DNA from: Phycisphaerae bacterium
GTDB taxonomy: Bacteria > Planctomycetota > Phycisphaerae > UBA1845 > UTPLA1
Assembly: GCA_035275405.1 (NCBI GenBank)
Contig: DATEMU010000012.1
Span: forward strand, 310,001-374,000
DNA: 64,000 bases
Reading direction: 5' to 3'
Part shown: positions 37,851 through 46,200 of the stretch, in pieces
Layout of the letters: each line of letters opens with the position of its first letter
Numbering within the stretch: the first letter of the stretch is position 1
Position numbers and translations under genes: made by a program
Notes under the pieces: generated by a model
Databases searched by the model: none
What the model was told of the DNA's origin: nothing
What the model saw: only the letters and a program-made list of their open reading frames with translations

Positions 37851-38486
37851 TCAATTCCGCGCCTTGCTCAACTCAGCCAGCGACTCGTCCAGCAATCGCC
37901 GGTGATCGCCCGCCGACATATCCTTCCGCACAATCTTCGACGCCAGCGTCGTCGCCAGCATGATCGTCTCGTCATGCAGTCGCTTGACGGCGTCATCGCG
38001 GGCGATCTGGATGTCCTTCTTCGCCGCCGCGACGATTGCATCCGCCTCACTCTTGGCCTCGCCGTGAATCCGCTTGCGGACCTCCTCCGCATCCCGCCGC
38101 CCCTCCTCGACGATCGCGGTCGCTTCCTCGCCGGCCTTGTGCACCTTAGCGGTGTAGTCGGCCAGGAGCTGTTCGGCCTGCTCTCGCTCGCGCTTCGCAT
38201 CGGCCAGGGACTTGCGGACGAACTCCTCACGATCGTGCAGCGCGCCGAGGATCGGCTTCCACGCCGTCATCCGCAGGACCAGCAGCAGGATCACGAACAC
38301 GACGATCGACCAGAAGGCCGAGCCGATGTCCCAATCCAGCAGTGCCGGCTTGGGGCCATGTTCGTCCCCATGCGCCGCGCCCGCCGCAGCGGGCGCGTCC
38401 CCATGCGGTGGGTCGGACGCCCGCGCCGCCGGCCCGGTCGCCACACACAACAGCGTCATCAAGAACAAGGATGCCAACGTTCGCAT
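37851..38486 (-). CDS. atpF: F1Fo ATP synthase subunit b with signal-peptide-like N-terminus
   Basis: The peripheral stalk. The Fo_b signature is clear: one membrane helix (FWSIVVFVILLLVLRMTAWKPI) followed by a long charged coiled coil (EEFVRKSLADAKREREQAEQLL). Before the helix lies an extra stretch of about 45 residues: a hydrophobic signal-peptide-like segment (TLASLFLMTLLCVATGPAARA), then an Ala/Gly/His-rich linker (AAHGDEHG). E. coli AtpF has only a few residues there. The start could also be GTG 38498. It lies 22 bases after the atpE stop. Confidence 0.93.
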   Translation of the reverse strand: MRTLASLFLMTLLCVATGPAARASDPPHGDAPAAAGAAHGDEHGPKPALLDWDIGSAFWSIVVFVILLLVLRMTAWKPILGALHDREEFVRKSLADAKREREQAEQLLADYTAKVHKAGEEATAIVEEGRRDAEEVRKRIHGEAKSEADAIVAAAKKDIQIARDDAVKRLHDETIMLATTLASKIVRKDMSAGDHRRLLDESLAELSKARN

Positions 38487-38520
38487 CGCGGTTCTCACTT
38501 TCTCAAGAAAGGGCGGCCGA

Positions 38521-38784
38521 CTAGATCTTGCCGCCCAGACCGTTGCAGACGACCAGCGCGAAGAAGGTGAAGCCCTCGATCAGCGCCGCGGCGATGATCA
38601 GCGAGGTAAAGATGCGCCCACCTGCTTCCGGCTGTCGGGCAATCCCGCCGACCGCTTCGCCGGCCAGATGGCCGATGCCCTTGGCGGCGCCGATCGTGGT
38701 CAGCCCCGCGCCCAATCCGGCGCCCAGGGCGATAAGACCCTTGTCGCCCATCAACTGCGTTGCTTGTGCAAGTATGTCGATCAT
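38521..38784 (-). CDS. atpE: F1Fo ATP synthase subunit c
   Basis: The rotor ring subunit, 87 aa: two membrane helices joined by the polar loop ARQPEAG. Helix 2 carries the ion-binding Glu in AALIEGFTFFALVVC. Helix 1 is the Gly/Ala-rich GAGLGAGLTTIGAAKGIG. The Glu neighbourhood (EG, not ES/ET with a helix-1 Gln) suits protons rather than sodium. ATG 38784 is preceded by GGGAG at a good distance. The frame also opens at TTG 38793. Confidence 0.95.
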   Translation of the reverse strand: MIDILAQATQLMGDKGLIALGAGLGAGLTTIGAAKGIGHLAGEAVGGIARQPEAGGRIFTSLIIAAALIEGFTFFALVVCNGLGGKI

Positions 38785-38927
38785 GTTTAACAACTCCCGC
38801 TAGGCGGCCCGGGGGCCGCGCCTCAGTGAATCTCTTGCCGGACCTCAAGTTAATGGCCAGGACGCCGGCTGCCCCAACCTCGTTTGTTTGACGCCGGACC
38901 CGCTGGGCCGACGATTTCATGCTCTGA

Positions 38928-40043
38928 CTAATGTTCCGGCGCGACGGACGCGCCGATGAACAGCGTGGTCAAAAACGTAAATACATACGCCTGTAAGAAG
39001 GCGACAAATAATTCCAACATGCTCAGCGCCGCGCTGCCGAGCGCGCTGATAATGCCGACGCCCGTGTTTGCGGCGACGCTGCCTTTGAAAAGAAAGATCA
39101 ATGCGAGAATCGAGGCGAGCACGACATGGCCCGCCACCATGTTGGCGAAAAGTCGAATCGCCAGGGCGAAGGGCTTGATAAGCGCGCCGATGAATTCCAG
39201 CACCAGCAAAAACGCCCACATGCCGATGTCGGCGACCATCAGGAGCATACTGCCCAGGCCGGTAACCTTCTCCGGTTTGAAGACGTGCGGGGCAAAATTC
39301 CACAGATAGAGAAACGGTGCCGCCATTGCCGCCGCCGGCGCCGCCATCCCTCGAGGCCGATGATCAACGTGATCCGCCGCATCTCCATGAGCGAGGCCAT
39401 ATTCATGCCCGCCGCCGTGCAAATCATGTGTCTCGTGATGGTCCTCACGGTGATGGTGATGGCCGTAGGTGCCGGCCACGAGATCGCGAAAGATCTGTTG
39501 GGTTCCCGAAAAGTGTATCATCAGGAAGCTGCACGTTGCCAGCCCCGCCGTGATCATGATATTGCCGGTCGCGGTTCCGCCGATGTGCTGTAGCTTGCGC
39601 CCGCTGAGCAGATAGATGATCGAATCCAGCGGGATCATGCCCAGCAAATTGCACAAGAGAATGTAAAAGAAGACGGTCCACAAGAACGGCATGAATCGAT
39701 CCGTCTTGTCCGCGAGGACCGGTCGGGCGACGTCGTTGCGGATGAACTGCATCATCGCCTCGATCAGATTGGCGACGCCGGTCGGGACGCGGTCCTCGGG
39801 TAAGCGATTTTGCATTGCTGCATAGCGCCGGCCCAGGATCGGGAAGAAAATAAGCAGGATGGCCGCCGCCACGAGCGTCATCAATAGCTGATTGGTGAAG
39901 TAGAAGTTGTGCGGATCAATGCGAAAGATGTTCAAGCCAAATGGGTCTGTAACGGTCCAGGGAAAACGCCAGAGTGGTTCAGTGAACCGATGCGGCAAAA
40001 CGTGATCGAGCGGATCGTGTGATGCGAGGAGGAGCCCAATCAT
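38928..40043 (-). CDS. atpB: F1Fo ATP synthase subunit a with His-rich insertion
   Basis: The proton channel subunit. The essential Arg is R297 in LAIRLFANMVAGHVVL, and LWTVFFYILLCNLLGMIP and the C-terminal helices are typical. At 371 aa it is much longer than E. coli AtpB (271). Much of the excess is a hydrophilic loop at about 194-230 with 12 His in 34 residues (GHHHHREDHHETHDLHGGGH), placed between two membrane helices. This loop could bind metal or act in pH response; that is inference. The start overlaps the stop of the atpI-like gene by four bases (ATGA). Confidence 0.95.
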   Translation of the reverse strand: MIGLLLASHDPLDHVLPHRFTEPLWRFPWTVTDPFGLNIFRIDPHNFYFTNQLLMTLVAAAILLIFFPILGRRYAAMQNRLPEDRVPTGVANLIEAMMQFIRNDVARPVLADKTDRFMPFLWTVFFYILLCNLLGMIPLDSIIYLLSGRKLQHIGGTATGNIMITAGLATCSFLMIHFSGTQQIFRDLVAGTYGHHHHREDHHETHDLHGGGHEYGLAHGDAADHVDHRPRGMAAPAAAMAAPFLYLWNFAPHVFKPEKVTGLGSMLLMVADIGMWAFLLVLEFIGALIKPFALAIRLFANMVAGHVVLASILALIFLFKGSVAANTGVGIISALGSAALSMLELFVAFLQAYVFTFLTTLFIGASVAPEH

Positions 40044-40486
40044 GCCGCCGCCTCCTTCGCCCGCGAGTCCATTCTCATCCCGCCCGACGCCGGTGTGCCC
40101 GGCACATAAAAGCGGCGCACGCCAATCACCGCAAAAGTTGTCTCAATGACGAGAAGCAGCATATAGAAAACAACAGCCCAAAAAAGAAAAGACGTCAGGT
40201 GCGGCTTCGCCATTGTTTGATACGCCAAACCCAGGCCCGCCGTCACGAGCAATCGAATTCCCGTCCCCGCCAGCGCCGCCTGGCCGATGTGCACCGGCCA
40301 GCGCCGTGCGACGACCGCCATCGGCAGCGCCCCGATCAGCGCCGCGATCACACAGATCACGCCGATCGCCGTCATGCTGCGAACGCCCGCATCGCCCCAG
40401 CGGCTCTGCGTCGGTCCATAACCGATCGCGCCCGCCAAGAAGACCGCGCCGAGAAGTGAGAATACTGTTGCGAAGAAGAGTTTCAC
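40040..40486 (-). CDS. AtpI-like small membrane protein of the atp operon
   Basis: The 148 aa have four predicted membrane helices (about 5-25, 40-60, 70-95, 100-125) and match the size, topology and place of the ATP synthase I chain, a helper for c-ring assembly. The helical pattern rather than a clear motif supports the call. It starts at GTG 40486 and its stop overlaps atpB (ATGA), so the two are coupled. Confidence 0.8.
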   Translation of the reverse strand: MKLFFATVFSLLGAVFLAGAIGYGPTQSRWGDAGVRSMTAIGVICVIAALIGALPMAVVARRWPVHIGQAALAGTGIRLLVTAGLGLAYQTMAKPHLTSFLFWAVVFYMLLLVIETTFAVIGVRRFYVPGTPASGGMRMDSRAKEAAA

Positions 40487-40523
40487 GTGCGAAGTCGTCG
40501 CAGCCTTTCGCGAGCCGTTGCCG

Positions 40524-40760
40524 TCAGGGGTTCAACTTGTTCGCCTGCCGCACCATCAGCAGCAGACCGCCGGCCGTACCCAGGAGAAAGCCGCCCAGCG
40601 AGCCCCACGGCGACCATCCGTAGGCCTCATCGAGACGGTACCCGACATACCCGAGAACAAGGACCATGCCCACAAACTCGATCGCCAGGCTGCTCATCCG
40701 CAACCACTGCAATCGCGTTTTGGCTTCCTTGTCGTTCGGGTCTTGGGGCCGGTCCTCCAT
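40524..40760 (-). CDS. AtpZ/ATPase gene 1-like membrane protein
   Basis: The first gene of the atp operon, 78 aa, with two membrane helices (SSLAIEFVGMVLVLGYVGYR and GSLGGFLLGTAGGLLLMVR) around a GYRLDEAYGWSP turn. That is the AtpZ pattern (Y/GxxLD...). AtpZ proteins are linked to c-ring assembly and Mg2+/Ca2+ handling. ATG 40760 is preferred over TTG 40784, which falls inside an inverted repeat. No clear Shine-Dalgarno is seen. Confidence 0.82.
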   Translation of the reverse strand: MEDRPQDPNDKEAKTRLQWLRMSSLAIEFVGMVLVLGYVGYRLDEAYGWSPWGSLGGFLLGTAGGLLLMVRQANKLNP

Positions 40761-40762
40761 CG

Positions 40763-40788
40763 GACTTTGTGCCAAAAAGTACAAAGTC
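40763..40788. promoter_or_regulatory. Perfect inverted repeat at the head of the atp operon
   Basis: GACTTTGT (40763-40770) and ACAAAGTC (40781-40788) flank GCCAAAAAGT immediately upstream of the first start codon. It could be an operator or a leader hairpin controlling translation initiation. No confident -10/-35 pair is visible in the 220-base gap behind it. Confidence 0.45.
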
Positions 40789-41008
40789 TAAGTTAAAAAA
40801 AGCGGCGATCTTTAGGGATTCGCCACTGATCCCGGAAGGGAGATTCCGCCCGCACCGGGAGGGGCAGTCTAGTGGGTAGCCCGAACGCCTGTCAACACCG
40901 CGGGCGGTTTTATCGCCACACCGACGGTGAGTCGCAAGTACAGTCGCCGCAACAGGTTGCGAACCGCGAGCGACCTATTGAGTTGTTGCTGGGCGACGGG
41001 ATTTCTAC

Positions 41009-41788
41009 TTAACGTGGCATCATGCCCGCGTCTTTCAAGATCTCGATCACCATTTGCCGCGCGATCGCCCCCGAAGCCCCATCCTTCGCCTCGATGTTCA
41101 GCGCGAAGACATATTCCCGCCCGTCGCTGCGAAGGTGGCCCACGTACCAGCCCAGCGACCCCTTCCCCTCCGTCAGCGCCGAGCCCGTTTTGCCGCTCAA
41201 GGTCCAGCAATCGCCGCTCGAGTGCACAAGCAGCCTTTTCACCAACGTCACGTTAGTTTCGCTGAATGGCAGCCGGCCCGTATAGAGCTTCTCCAAAAAA
41301 GTTACCTGTTCCTCCGCGGAGACTTGCAGCGACCGGTCAAGCCAGAACAGATCGATCCCGCCGGAGATGTCCTCGTTGCCATAACCGATTTTGTCAATAA
41401 ATGCCTTCATCCGCTCCGGCCCCACCCGTCGCGCGACCTCCTGAAAGTACCAAAGACACGACTCCTTGATCGCCGACGCCAGCGTATGATCCCGCTCCCA
41501 CGCCTTGATGTACTTGGGCTTCCCATCCCATTTGAACAGCGTGTTCTCATCTTTGAGCACGCCCGACTCCAACCCGATTAACGCGTTGACGATCTTGAAC
41601 GTCGAGCAAGGAGCCAGCCGTTTCTTGCACGCCTCCCCACCGTAACGGGCGACTTCACCGCCCCCGACCTCGCGCAGGATGAAAGCGCCGGTGAACGGCC
41701 CGAACCGCGATTCAAAGTTCACCGCCTCCACCTTCGGTCCGGGCGGCGAAAAAACGATGAGCAGAGGGATGAAAAAAGCGGGGAACAT
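41009..41788 (-). CDS. Class D (OXA-like) beta-lactamase
   Basis: A serine hydrolase that opens beta-lactams. Active-site motifs: S62-T-F-K65 (STFK), S110-C-L112 in the SxV position (Leu instead of Val), Y136-G-N138 (YGN), K200-T-G (KTGSA) and W214xxG. The N-terminus looks like a signal peptide (AFFIPLLIVFS). Its 259 aa fit the family. ATG 41788 has AGGAG 7 bases upstream. It stands alone with no mobile-element sequence nearby, so it looks like a resident chromosomal gene. The beta-lactam range cannot be read from sequence. Confidence 0.93.
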   Translation of the reverse strand: MFPAFFIPLLIVFSPPGPKVEAVNFESRFGPFTGAFILREVGGGEVARYGGEACKKRLAPCSTFKIVNALIGLESGVLKDENTLFKWDGKPKYIKAWERDHTLASAIKESCLWYFQEVARRVGPERMKAFIDKIGYGNEDISGGIDLFWLDRSLQVSAEEQVTFLEKLYTGRLPFSETNVTLVKRLLVHSSGDCWTLSGKTGSALTEGKGSLGWYVGHLRSDGREYVFALNIEAKDGASGAIARQMVIEILKDAGMMPR

Positions 41789-42106
41789 GCGCGACTCCTT
41801 TCGGCAATGAAACCAATCGGTCGTCCTGACCGACAGGAGCTATACGCCCAGGGGCGCAAAACGGTTCATCGATAGGATGCGGCTCGGAAAACCTCGGCCG
41901 GGAGGCCCTTGGAAAAGGGGCGAAAACCCCCGCCTGGGCGTCAAGGCAAAACGGCGCTCAGCAACGAGAAAGTGGCATTTCCCGTGATAGCTCGGAACGG
42001 AATCCCGAATAGTCCGTAGATCAGACTCATCAGAGCGGTGAAAAATATGGACATTTACGTTCTCCGGTGACCGCCGACCATGTAAGCATCGGCCAAAGCC
42101 ACCATA
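41789..42106 (-). other. Gap between beta-lactamase and multicopper oxidase genes
   Basis: Contains the small ORF described separately (41941-42054). The remainder shows GC-rich short repeats of the type GGCGAAAACCCCCGCC with no clear terminator or promoter. Nothing else is recognised. Confidence 0.5.
41941..42054 (-). CDS. Small hydrophobic ORF (37 aa)
   Basis: ATG 42054 follows GGAG at 7 bases spacing and reads 37 codons to TGA. The product begins MSIFFTALMSLIYGLFGIPF and is almost wholly hydrophobic, a possible one-helix membrane peptide. It lies 52 bases after the multicopper oxidase stop on the same strand. Its LFGIPFRA segment recalls FLFGVPICAPG near the oxidase C-terminus, so it could be a duplicated fragment. 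It may be a genuine micro-gene or a chance frame; only the good ribosome binding site and hydrophobicity favour the former. Confidence 0.4.
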   Translation of the reverse strand: MSIFFTALMSLIYGLFGIPFRAITGNATFSLLSAVLP

Positions 42107-44818
42107 TCACTTTCGGCGGCGGCGAATCGCCAATTTCATTCCGACCACGCCCAATAGGGTCAACGGAATGGCGCTGACCATCCCGGGGGCACAGATGGGT
42201 ACGCCAAACAAAAAGGACAGAAATATGCGCAAAAAGCCGTCGTCTGTATCGGCGCAGTCGGCGGTTCCGTTGTTGTTAAGGTCCGCGTCCGGATTCCCAC
42301 AGCCACAGGCGCCCGGGGAGGTCTTGAGCGGGTCGTTCGGGCAGCCGTCGCTCGGATCGGCTACCCCGTCGCCGTCGCTGTCCGCTTGAGTGTCGATCAT
42401 CACCAGCGCGGGCGCGGAAATACCCCCATCGTCGTCGGACGCCGTCACCGTCACATTGAAAACGCCGGCCTGCGCAAAGTTGTGGCTGGCGCTGCAGGAC
42501 CCCGCCACGACAGCGGCCACCGTTGTCGGACTACCGTCGCCCCAGTCGAACGTACACGACAGTGCGTCGCCGGTTCCGGGATCGGTAACTGACGCGGTCA
42601 CCGGGACCGAAGCGGGAGCGGTGAACGTCGAGCCGTTCGGCGGGCTGGCGATTGTCGCCGTCGGCGGAAGATTATTGACCACGAGTGCGAAGGCCACCTG
42701 ATTCTTGCGAAGGCTCGCGTCCGTCGCCGTGGTGTAGAGGAACTGGCTGTTGTCGGGTCCGTCCGTGGTGGCAAAGCTCCACGACCAGGTTCCATTGGCG
42801 TTGTCGATTAACGCACCCACGGCCGGTCCGGCCAACGTAATGGCATCGCCATCCGGATCGTCGTAGGTTCCGTCCATCATCGCCGTCTGGCCCTCGTTGA
42901 TCTCGATGGATGCCGCGAGGGCGTTGACGTTCGGCCGCTCGTTGCCATCCGGGTCCGCCACCACGAACTCGGAGATCATTCCGAAGCTGGCGTGGAAGAA
43001 GATGTGACAGTGAAAGACCCACCGGCCCAGCGCGCCGCCCGGTGTGATGCCGTCCATCAGGGGGCGGTCATCAAGCCGAATTCGATAGCGGAGCGTGTAG
43101 TCCGCCGGTACGTCGATGTTGTCCCTGAACTCGCTGTATGGAAAAGTATACGTCGGAAAAGCCGGCCTTGTGAGGTCAATCGGCTGGATCGAGAAGCCGT
43201 GCAGGTGGAAGGGATGGTGTGCGCCGGTCGTGTTGGTGACCGTCATTTCCAGAATGTCGCTGACTTCGGCGTAGCGCGCCGAGTCGAAATGCGGAACGTT
43301 CGTGTAGTCGACTCCCGGGAAATCGTGGCCGCCGATCACACCGTCGACGCCCAGTGAGGTGCCCCCGACTTGAGTGAGCTGGATGTCGTCCGCGGTGCAA
43401 GGGACGACGTTCAACGGAGAACACCCATCCTTGGCCGGGACAAACGCGTCGGGGTCGAGAAGCACGCCCGTTGGCGCGCCGAGGGTCTCGACCGCCGCCC
43501 CCGCAATCGACGAGCGCAGCGCCGTGCCGGCCATGATCGTGTACGGCACTGCGGCCATACCCGTGACGTTCAGGTGCATGACCGGGACGGTCGGGATGTT
43601 CGAGAATCCTGTTCCTCCCGGACCGGTACGCATGAAGTCCATCGTCCAGAGCGTGAGCACGCCGGTCGCCGCCGGCGGGATGGCCGCCACGACATCGGCC
43701 CGATCGCCCGGGTCCAGGAGGATCTCGCCCGCGCCATACTTGAAGTCGAAGGCGCCGACGATTCCGCCATCGACGACGGCGTCGTCAAGGAGCCCTCCCT
43801 GACCGCCGACCCGGACAAGCGGAATTTGCATTCCGGTGCTGTCGGTAAGGCGGAGGCGAAAGAACCGGACCGTCGCCGCATTCCCGATGTGCAGGCGAAG
43901 CCCCTGCCCGGCCAGGACGTCGTACGTCGCTGCGCCGGGGGCCAGCGCTCCCGGCGCCGAGGGAGATCCCGCCCGGCCGCCGACATTCATGCCGTTGGTC
44001 AATACCGTTTGTCCTTCGTTCACCCTGCCGGACGTGCCGTCAGGCTGGATATTCGGGATCTCCCCCTCGTCGAAGGTCTCGGGGAGCATACTCATTCCGT
44101 CATCGTCGAAGGGAGCAAGTTCGCAGAGATCATCAGGCTGGGGCCCGAGCTGCGCCGGCAACGCCATCCCGTCCTGCCACGTCATCGAGCCGACGGTATA
44201 CGTGGCGGCGTCGTTAAAGCCCGGTGCCTTGCAGACGGTCGTATCGCTGAGCGCCAATGTCAGCGTCTGGGATTCAGGCGGGAGGACTCCGGCCGCCTGA
44301 AGCTCGGCCTCATGAGGATCGGTGACGATGATCGGCCCGTACAGCCCGCGGAAGAGCTGGTTCGTGGATGCGTGGTGATGCGGGTGATACCAGAAAATCC
44401 CGGGGCGCGTAATCGTGAACTTGTAGAGAAACGTGCCGTTCTCCGGCACCTGATTCTGGCTCAGCGGAGTCCCATCGCTGGCGTTGTTCAGCTCGATGCC
44501 GTGCCAGTGGATGCCCGTGGGATGCTCGGTGTGGTTTTCAAAGTACACGATGACCGTGTCGCCGACCTTCAGGCGGAACTCCGGCCCCGGAATCGCGCCG
44601 TTGAAAGTGTGGGCGTGCGCCATCACCCCGTTGCCGATATCGACCATTGCCTCCTCAACGACGATGGTCGTCTCGACGACGTTGGGGTCCGGGTTACTGT
44701 CGACGACGACGGGAATGACGTACGGACTAACGCCCGAGGTTGCCAGCGCTGTCTGCCCAAACATGGCAAAGACCAAAGCGAAAGCCAAGCACGTTAGTAG
44801 ACTGTTTTTTGCGTTCAT
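42107..44818 (-). CDS. Large secreted multicopper oxidase with PKD and thrombospondin-type-3 tail
   Basis: A cupredoxin-domain oxidase. Copper motifs are all visible: HWHGIEL (near 101), WYHPHHHAS (near 144), HHPFHLHGF (near 539) and the C-terminal HCHIFFHASFGM near 617. The last lacks the axial-ligand spacing of canonical laccase HCHIxxHxxxGM only slightly. A signal peptide (LLTCLAFALVFAMFGQTALA) directs export. After about 650 follow a cadherin/PKD-like part (TATIASPPNGSTFTAP), Asp-rich TSP3 repeats (DSDGDGVADPSDGCPND, DADLNNNGTADCADTDDG), a hydrophobic span and a basic RRRRK end. Substrate (phenol, Mn2+ or Cu+) unknown. ATG 44818 with AGGAG upstream. Confidence 0.93.
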   Translation of the reverse strand: MNAKNSLLTCLAFALVFAMFGQTALATSGVSPYVIPVVVDSNPDPNVVETTIVVEEAMVDIGNGVMAHAHTFNGAIPGPEFRLKVGDTVIVYFENHTEHPTGIHWHGIELNNASDGTPLSQNQVPENGTFLYKFTITRPGIFWYHPHHHASTNQLFRGLYGPIIVTDPHEAELQAAGVLPPESQTLTLALSDTTVCKAPGFNDAATYTVGSMTWQDGMALPAQLGPQPDDLCELAPFDDDGMSMLPETFDEGEIPNIQPDGTSGRVNEGQTVLTNGMNVGGRAGSPSAPGALAPGAATYDVLAGQGLRLHIGNAATVRFFRLRLTDSTGMQIPLVRVGGQGGLLDDAVVDGGIVGAFDFKYGAGEILLDPGDRADVVAAIPPAATGVLTLWTMDFMRTGPGGTGFSNIPTVPVMHLNVTGMAAVPYTIMAGTALRSSIAGAAVETLGAPTGVLLDPDAFVPAKDGCSPLNVVPCTADDIQLTQVGGTSLGVDGVIGGHDFPGVDYTNVPHFDSARYAEVSDILEMTVTNTTGAHHPFHLHGFSIQPIDLTRPAFPTYTFPYSEFRDNIDVPADYTLRYRIRLDDRPLMDGITPGGALGRWVFHCHIFFHASFGMISEFVVADPDGNERPNVNALAASIEINEGQTAMMDGTYDDPDGDAITLAGPAVGALIDNANGTWSWSFATTDGPDNSQFLYTTATDASLRKNQVAFALVVNNLPPTATIASPPNGSTFTAPASVPVTASVTDPGTGDALSCTFDWGDGSPTTVAAVVAGSCSASHNFAQAGVFNVTVTASDDDGGISAPALVMIDTQADSDGDGVADPSDGCPNDPLKTSPGACGCGNPDADLNNNGTADCADTDDGFLRIFLSFLFGVPICAPGMVSAIPLTLLGVVGMKLAIRRRRK

Positions 44819-44876
44819 TTTTCCCACTCCTTGACTCAGAAAAAGATTCCTCTAGCGTGCCGAGGATCGACGAGTG

Positions 44877-44882
44877 TGTCAA
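44877..44882 (-). promoter_or_regulatory. TTGACA -35 box upstream of the multicopper oxidase
   Basis: A perfect TTGACA on the minus strand, about 60 bases before the start. The -10 region at 16-18 bases is poor (CACGCT/ACGCTA), so the promoter call is weak. Confidence 0.3.
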
Positions 44883-45010
44883 GACAGATGCCACACGATG
44901 ACCTTACCGTAGTCTTCTCCATGCGCCGGGCTGTTAATTGCTGAGATTCGTCGCCGCCGAATCCTTACCATCGCGCTTCGCGAGCCCCTGCCACCCGTTA
45001 CAATGCCGGC

Positions 45011-46120
45011 ATGGACCCGGCCCTCGAGAGCCTGACCAAGAAACTCGCCAAGCTCGCCACCTACTACGATCACACCGGCGAATGGCCGGTTAAGTCGCTG
45101 GAGCACCTGACCGACGCCGGGGCCTGGACTTGGGTCATCCCCCGACAATTCGGCGGTCTGGGCCTCGACCCTTTCCTGCAAACCCAGGGTTACGAGGCCG
45201 TCGCCGCCGGTTGCATGTCCACCCTCCTCATCCTCACGCAGCGCGACGGCGCCGCCGAGTTCATCGCCCAGAGCAACAACGAGCCGCTCAAGTCCGATCT
45301 CCTGCCCAGGCTCGTCCGCCATGAAACGATGATCAGCCTCGGCATCAGCCAGCTCACCACCAGCCACCAGACCGGTCGCCCCGCCCTGACCGCCAGGCCT
45401 GACGGGTCATCCTTCAAGCTGCATGGATTTTCTCCCTGGATCACGGGCGCCCGCGAGTGTCAGTACCTTGTCATCGGAGCGGTTCTGCCCGACGAGCGCC
45501 AGCTGCTCCTCTGCGTCCCGACGGATTTGAAGGGCGTCGTCATCGACCCGCCCATGCAGCTCATGGCCCTCCAAAGCTCGCAGACCTGCGAGGTGCACTT
45601 CAAAGACGTCGTCGTCGACGAGCAATACGTCCTCCGCGGCCCGGGCGAACGAATCCTCGCCTCCCGCTCCACCGTCAAGCCCCTCGTCGTCGCGACCGCG
45701 GGCATCGGCCTCGCCGGCACGATGGTCCGCCTGATCCAATCCCTCGTCGCCAAGTCGCAACCCGCGGCGGAACCTGGCGCGGCGAGCAGCCCGCTGGTCG
45801 AAATGGCCGACGAACTCACTGCCCGCTACCAGGCCCTCCGCGATCGCCTCATGACCTTCGCCGCCTCACTCCTCGACCCCGCTCAGGATGTCCCCAAGAC
45901 CGAGATTCGCGTCGGTGTAAACGACCTGCTCGTGCGGCTCGCCGCCGGTCTCTTGATCTACTCCAAAGGCTCCGGTCTTCTCCGTCAGCGCGACGCCCAG
46001 CGCCTCGTCCGCGAGGCGATGTTCTTCCTCGTCTGGTCCGCCCCCGAAGACGTCCGCGCCCAAACCCTCGCCCGCCTCCTCGACCGGCCGGACCCGCAGA
46101 TTCGCTCAATGACCCGGTAG
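45011..46120 (+). CDS. Acyl-CoA dehydrogenase-like flavoprotein
   Basis: The 369 aa follow the acyl-CoA dehydrogenase plan: N-terminal helical domain (WVIPRQFGGLGLDP), middle beta-domain (SLGISQLTTSHQ, KLHGFSPWITGARECQYLVIGAVL, CEVHFKDVVVDEQYVLR) and a C-terminal helical domain. The usual catalytic Glu region is not recognisable in the C-terminal part, and the FAD-binding phrases are degenerate, so it may be a DszC-like or inactive relative rather than a beta-oxidation enzyme. It is monocistronic. Two family A repeats lie just after its stop. Confidence 0.8.
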   Translation: MDPALESLTKKLAKLATYYDHTGEWPVKSLEHLTDAGAWTWVIPRQFGGLGLDPFLQTQGYEAVAAGCMSTLLILTQRDGAAEFIAQSNNEPLKSDLLPRLVRHETMISLGISQLTTSHQTGRPALTARPDGSSFKLHGFSPWITGARECQYLVIGAVLPDERQLLLCVPTDLKGVVIDPPMQLMALQSSQTCEVHFKDVVVDEQYVLRGPGERILASRSTVKPLVVATAGIGLAGTMVRLIQSLVAKSQPAAEPGAASSPLVEMADELTARYQALRDRLMTFAASLLDPAQDVPKTEIRVGVNDLLVRLAAGLLIYSKGSGLLRQRDAQRLVREAMFFLVWSAPEDVRAQTLARLLDRPDPQIRSMTR

Positions 46121-46129
46121 CGTCCCAAG

Positions 46130-46151
46130 GTAGGGCGGGCTCTGCCCGCCG
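46130..46151. repeat. REP-like palindrome, family A
   Basis: GTAGGGCGGGCTCTGCCCGC plus CG, 10 bases after the acyl-CoA dehydrogenase-like gene. This is the exact consensus copy. Confidence 0.75.
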
Positions 46152-46178
46152 TAGCGTCCCCCCTCGGCGGCAGACGAT

Positions 46179-46200
46179 GTAGGGTGGGCTCCGCCCACCG
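46179..46200. repeat. REP-like palindrome, family A variant
   Basis: GTAGGGTGGGCTCCGCCCAC plus CG, a compensated variant: both arms changed from CGGGC/GCCCG to TGGGC/GCCCA, so pairing is kept. It is in direct orientation to the copy at 46130. Confidence 0.75.

Noticed and set aside
43370..44797. Long plus-strand open frame (475 codons) over the multicopper oxidase
   Set aside because: Antisense shadow; the oxidase on the other strand carries all four copper motifs.
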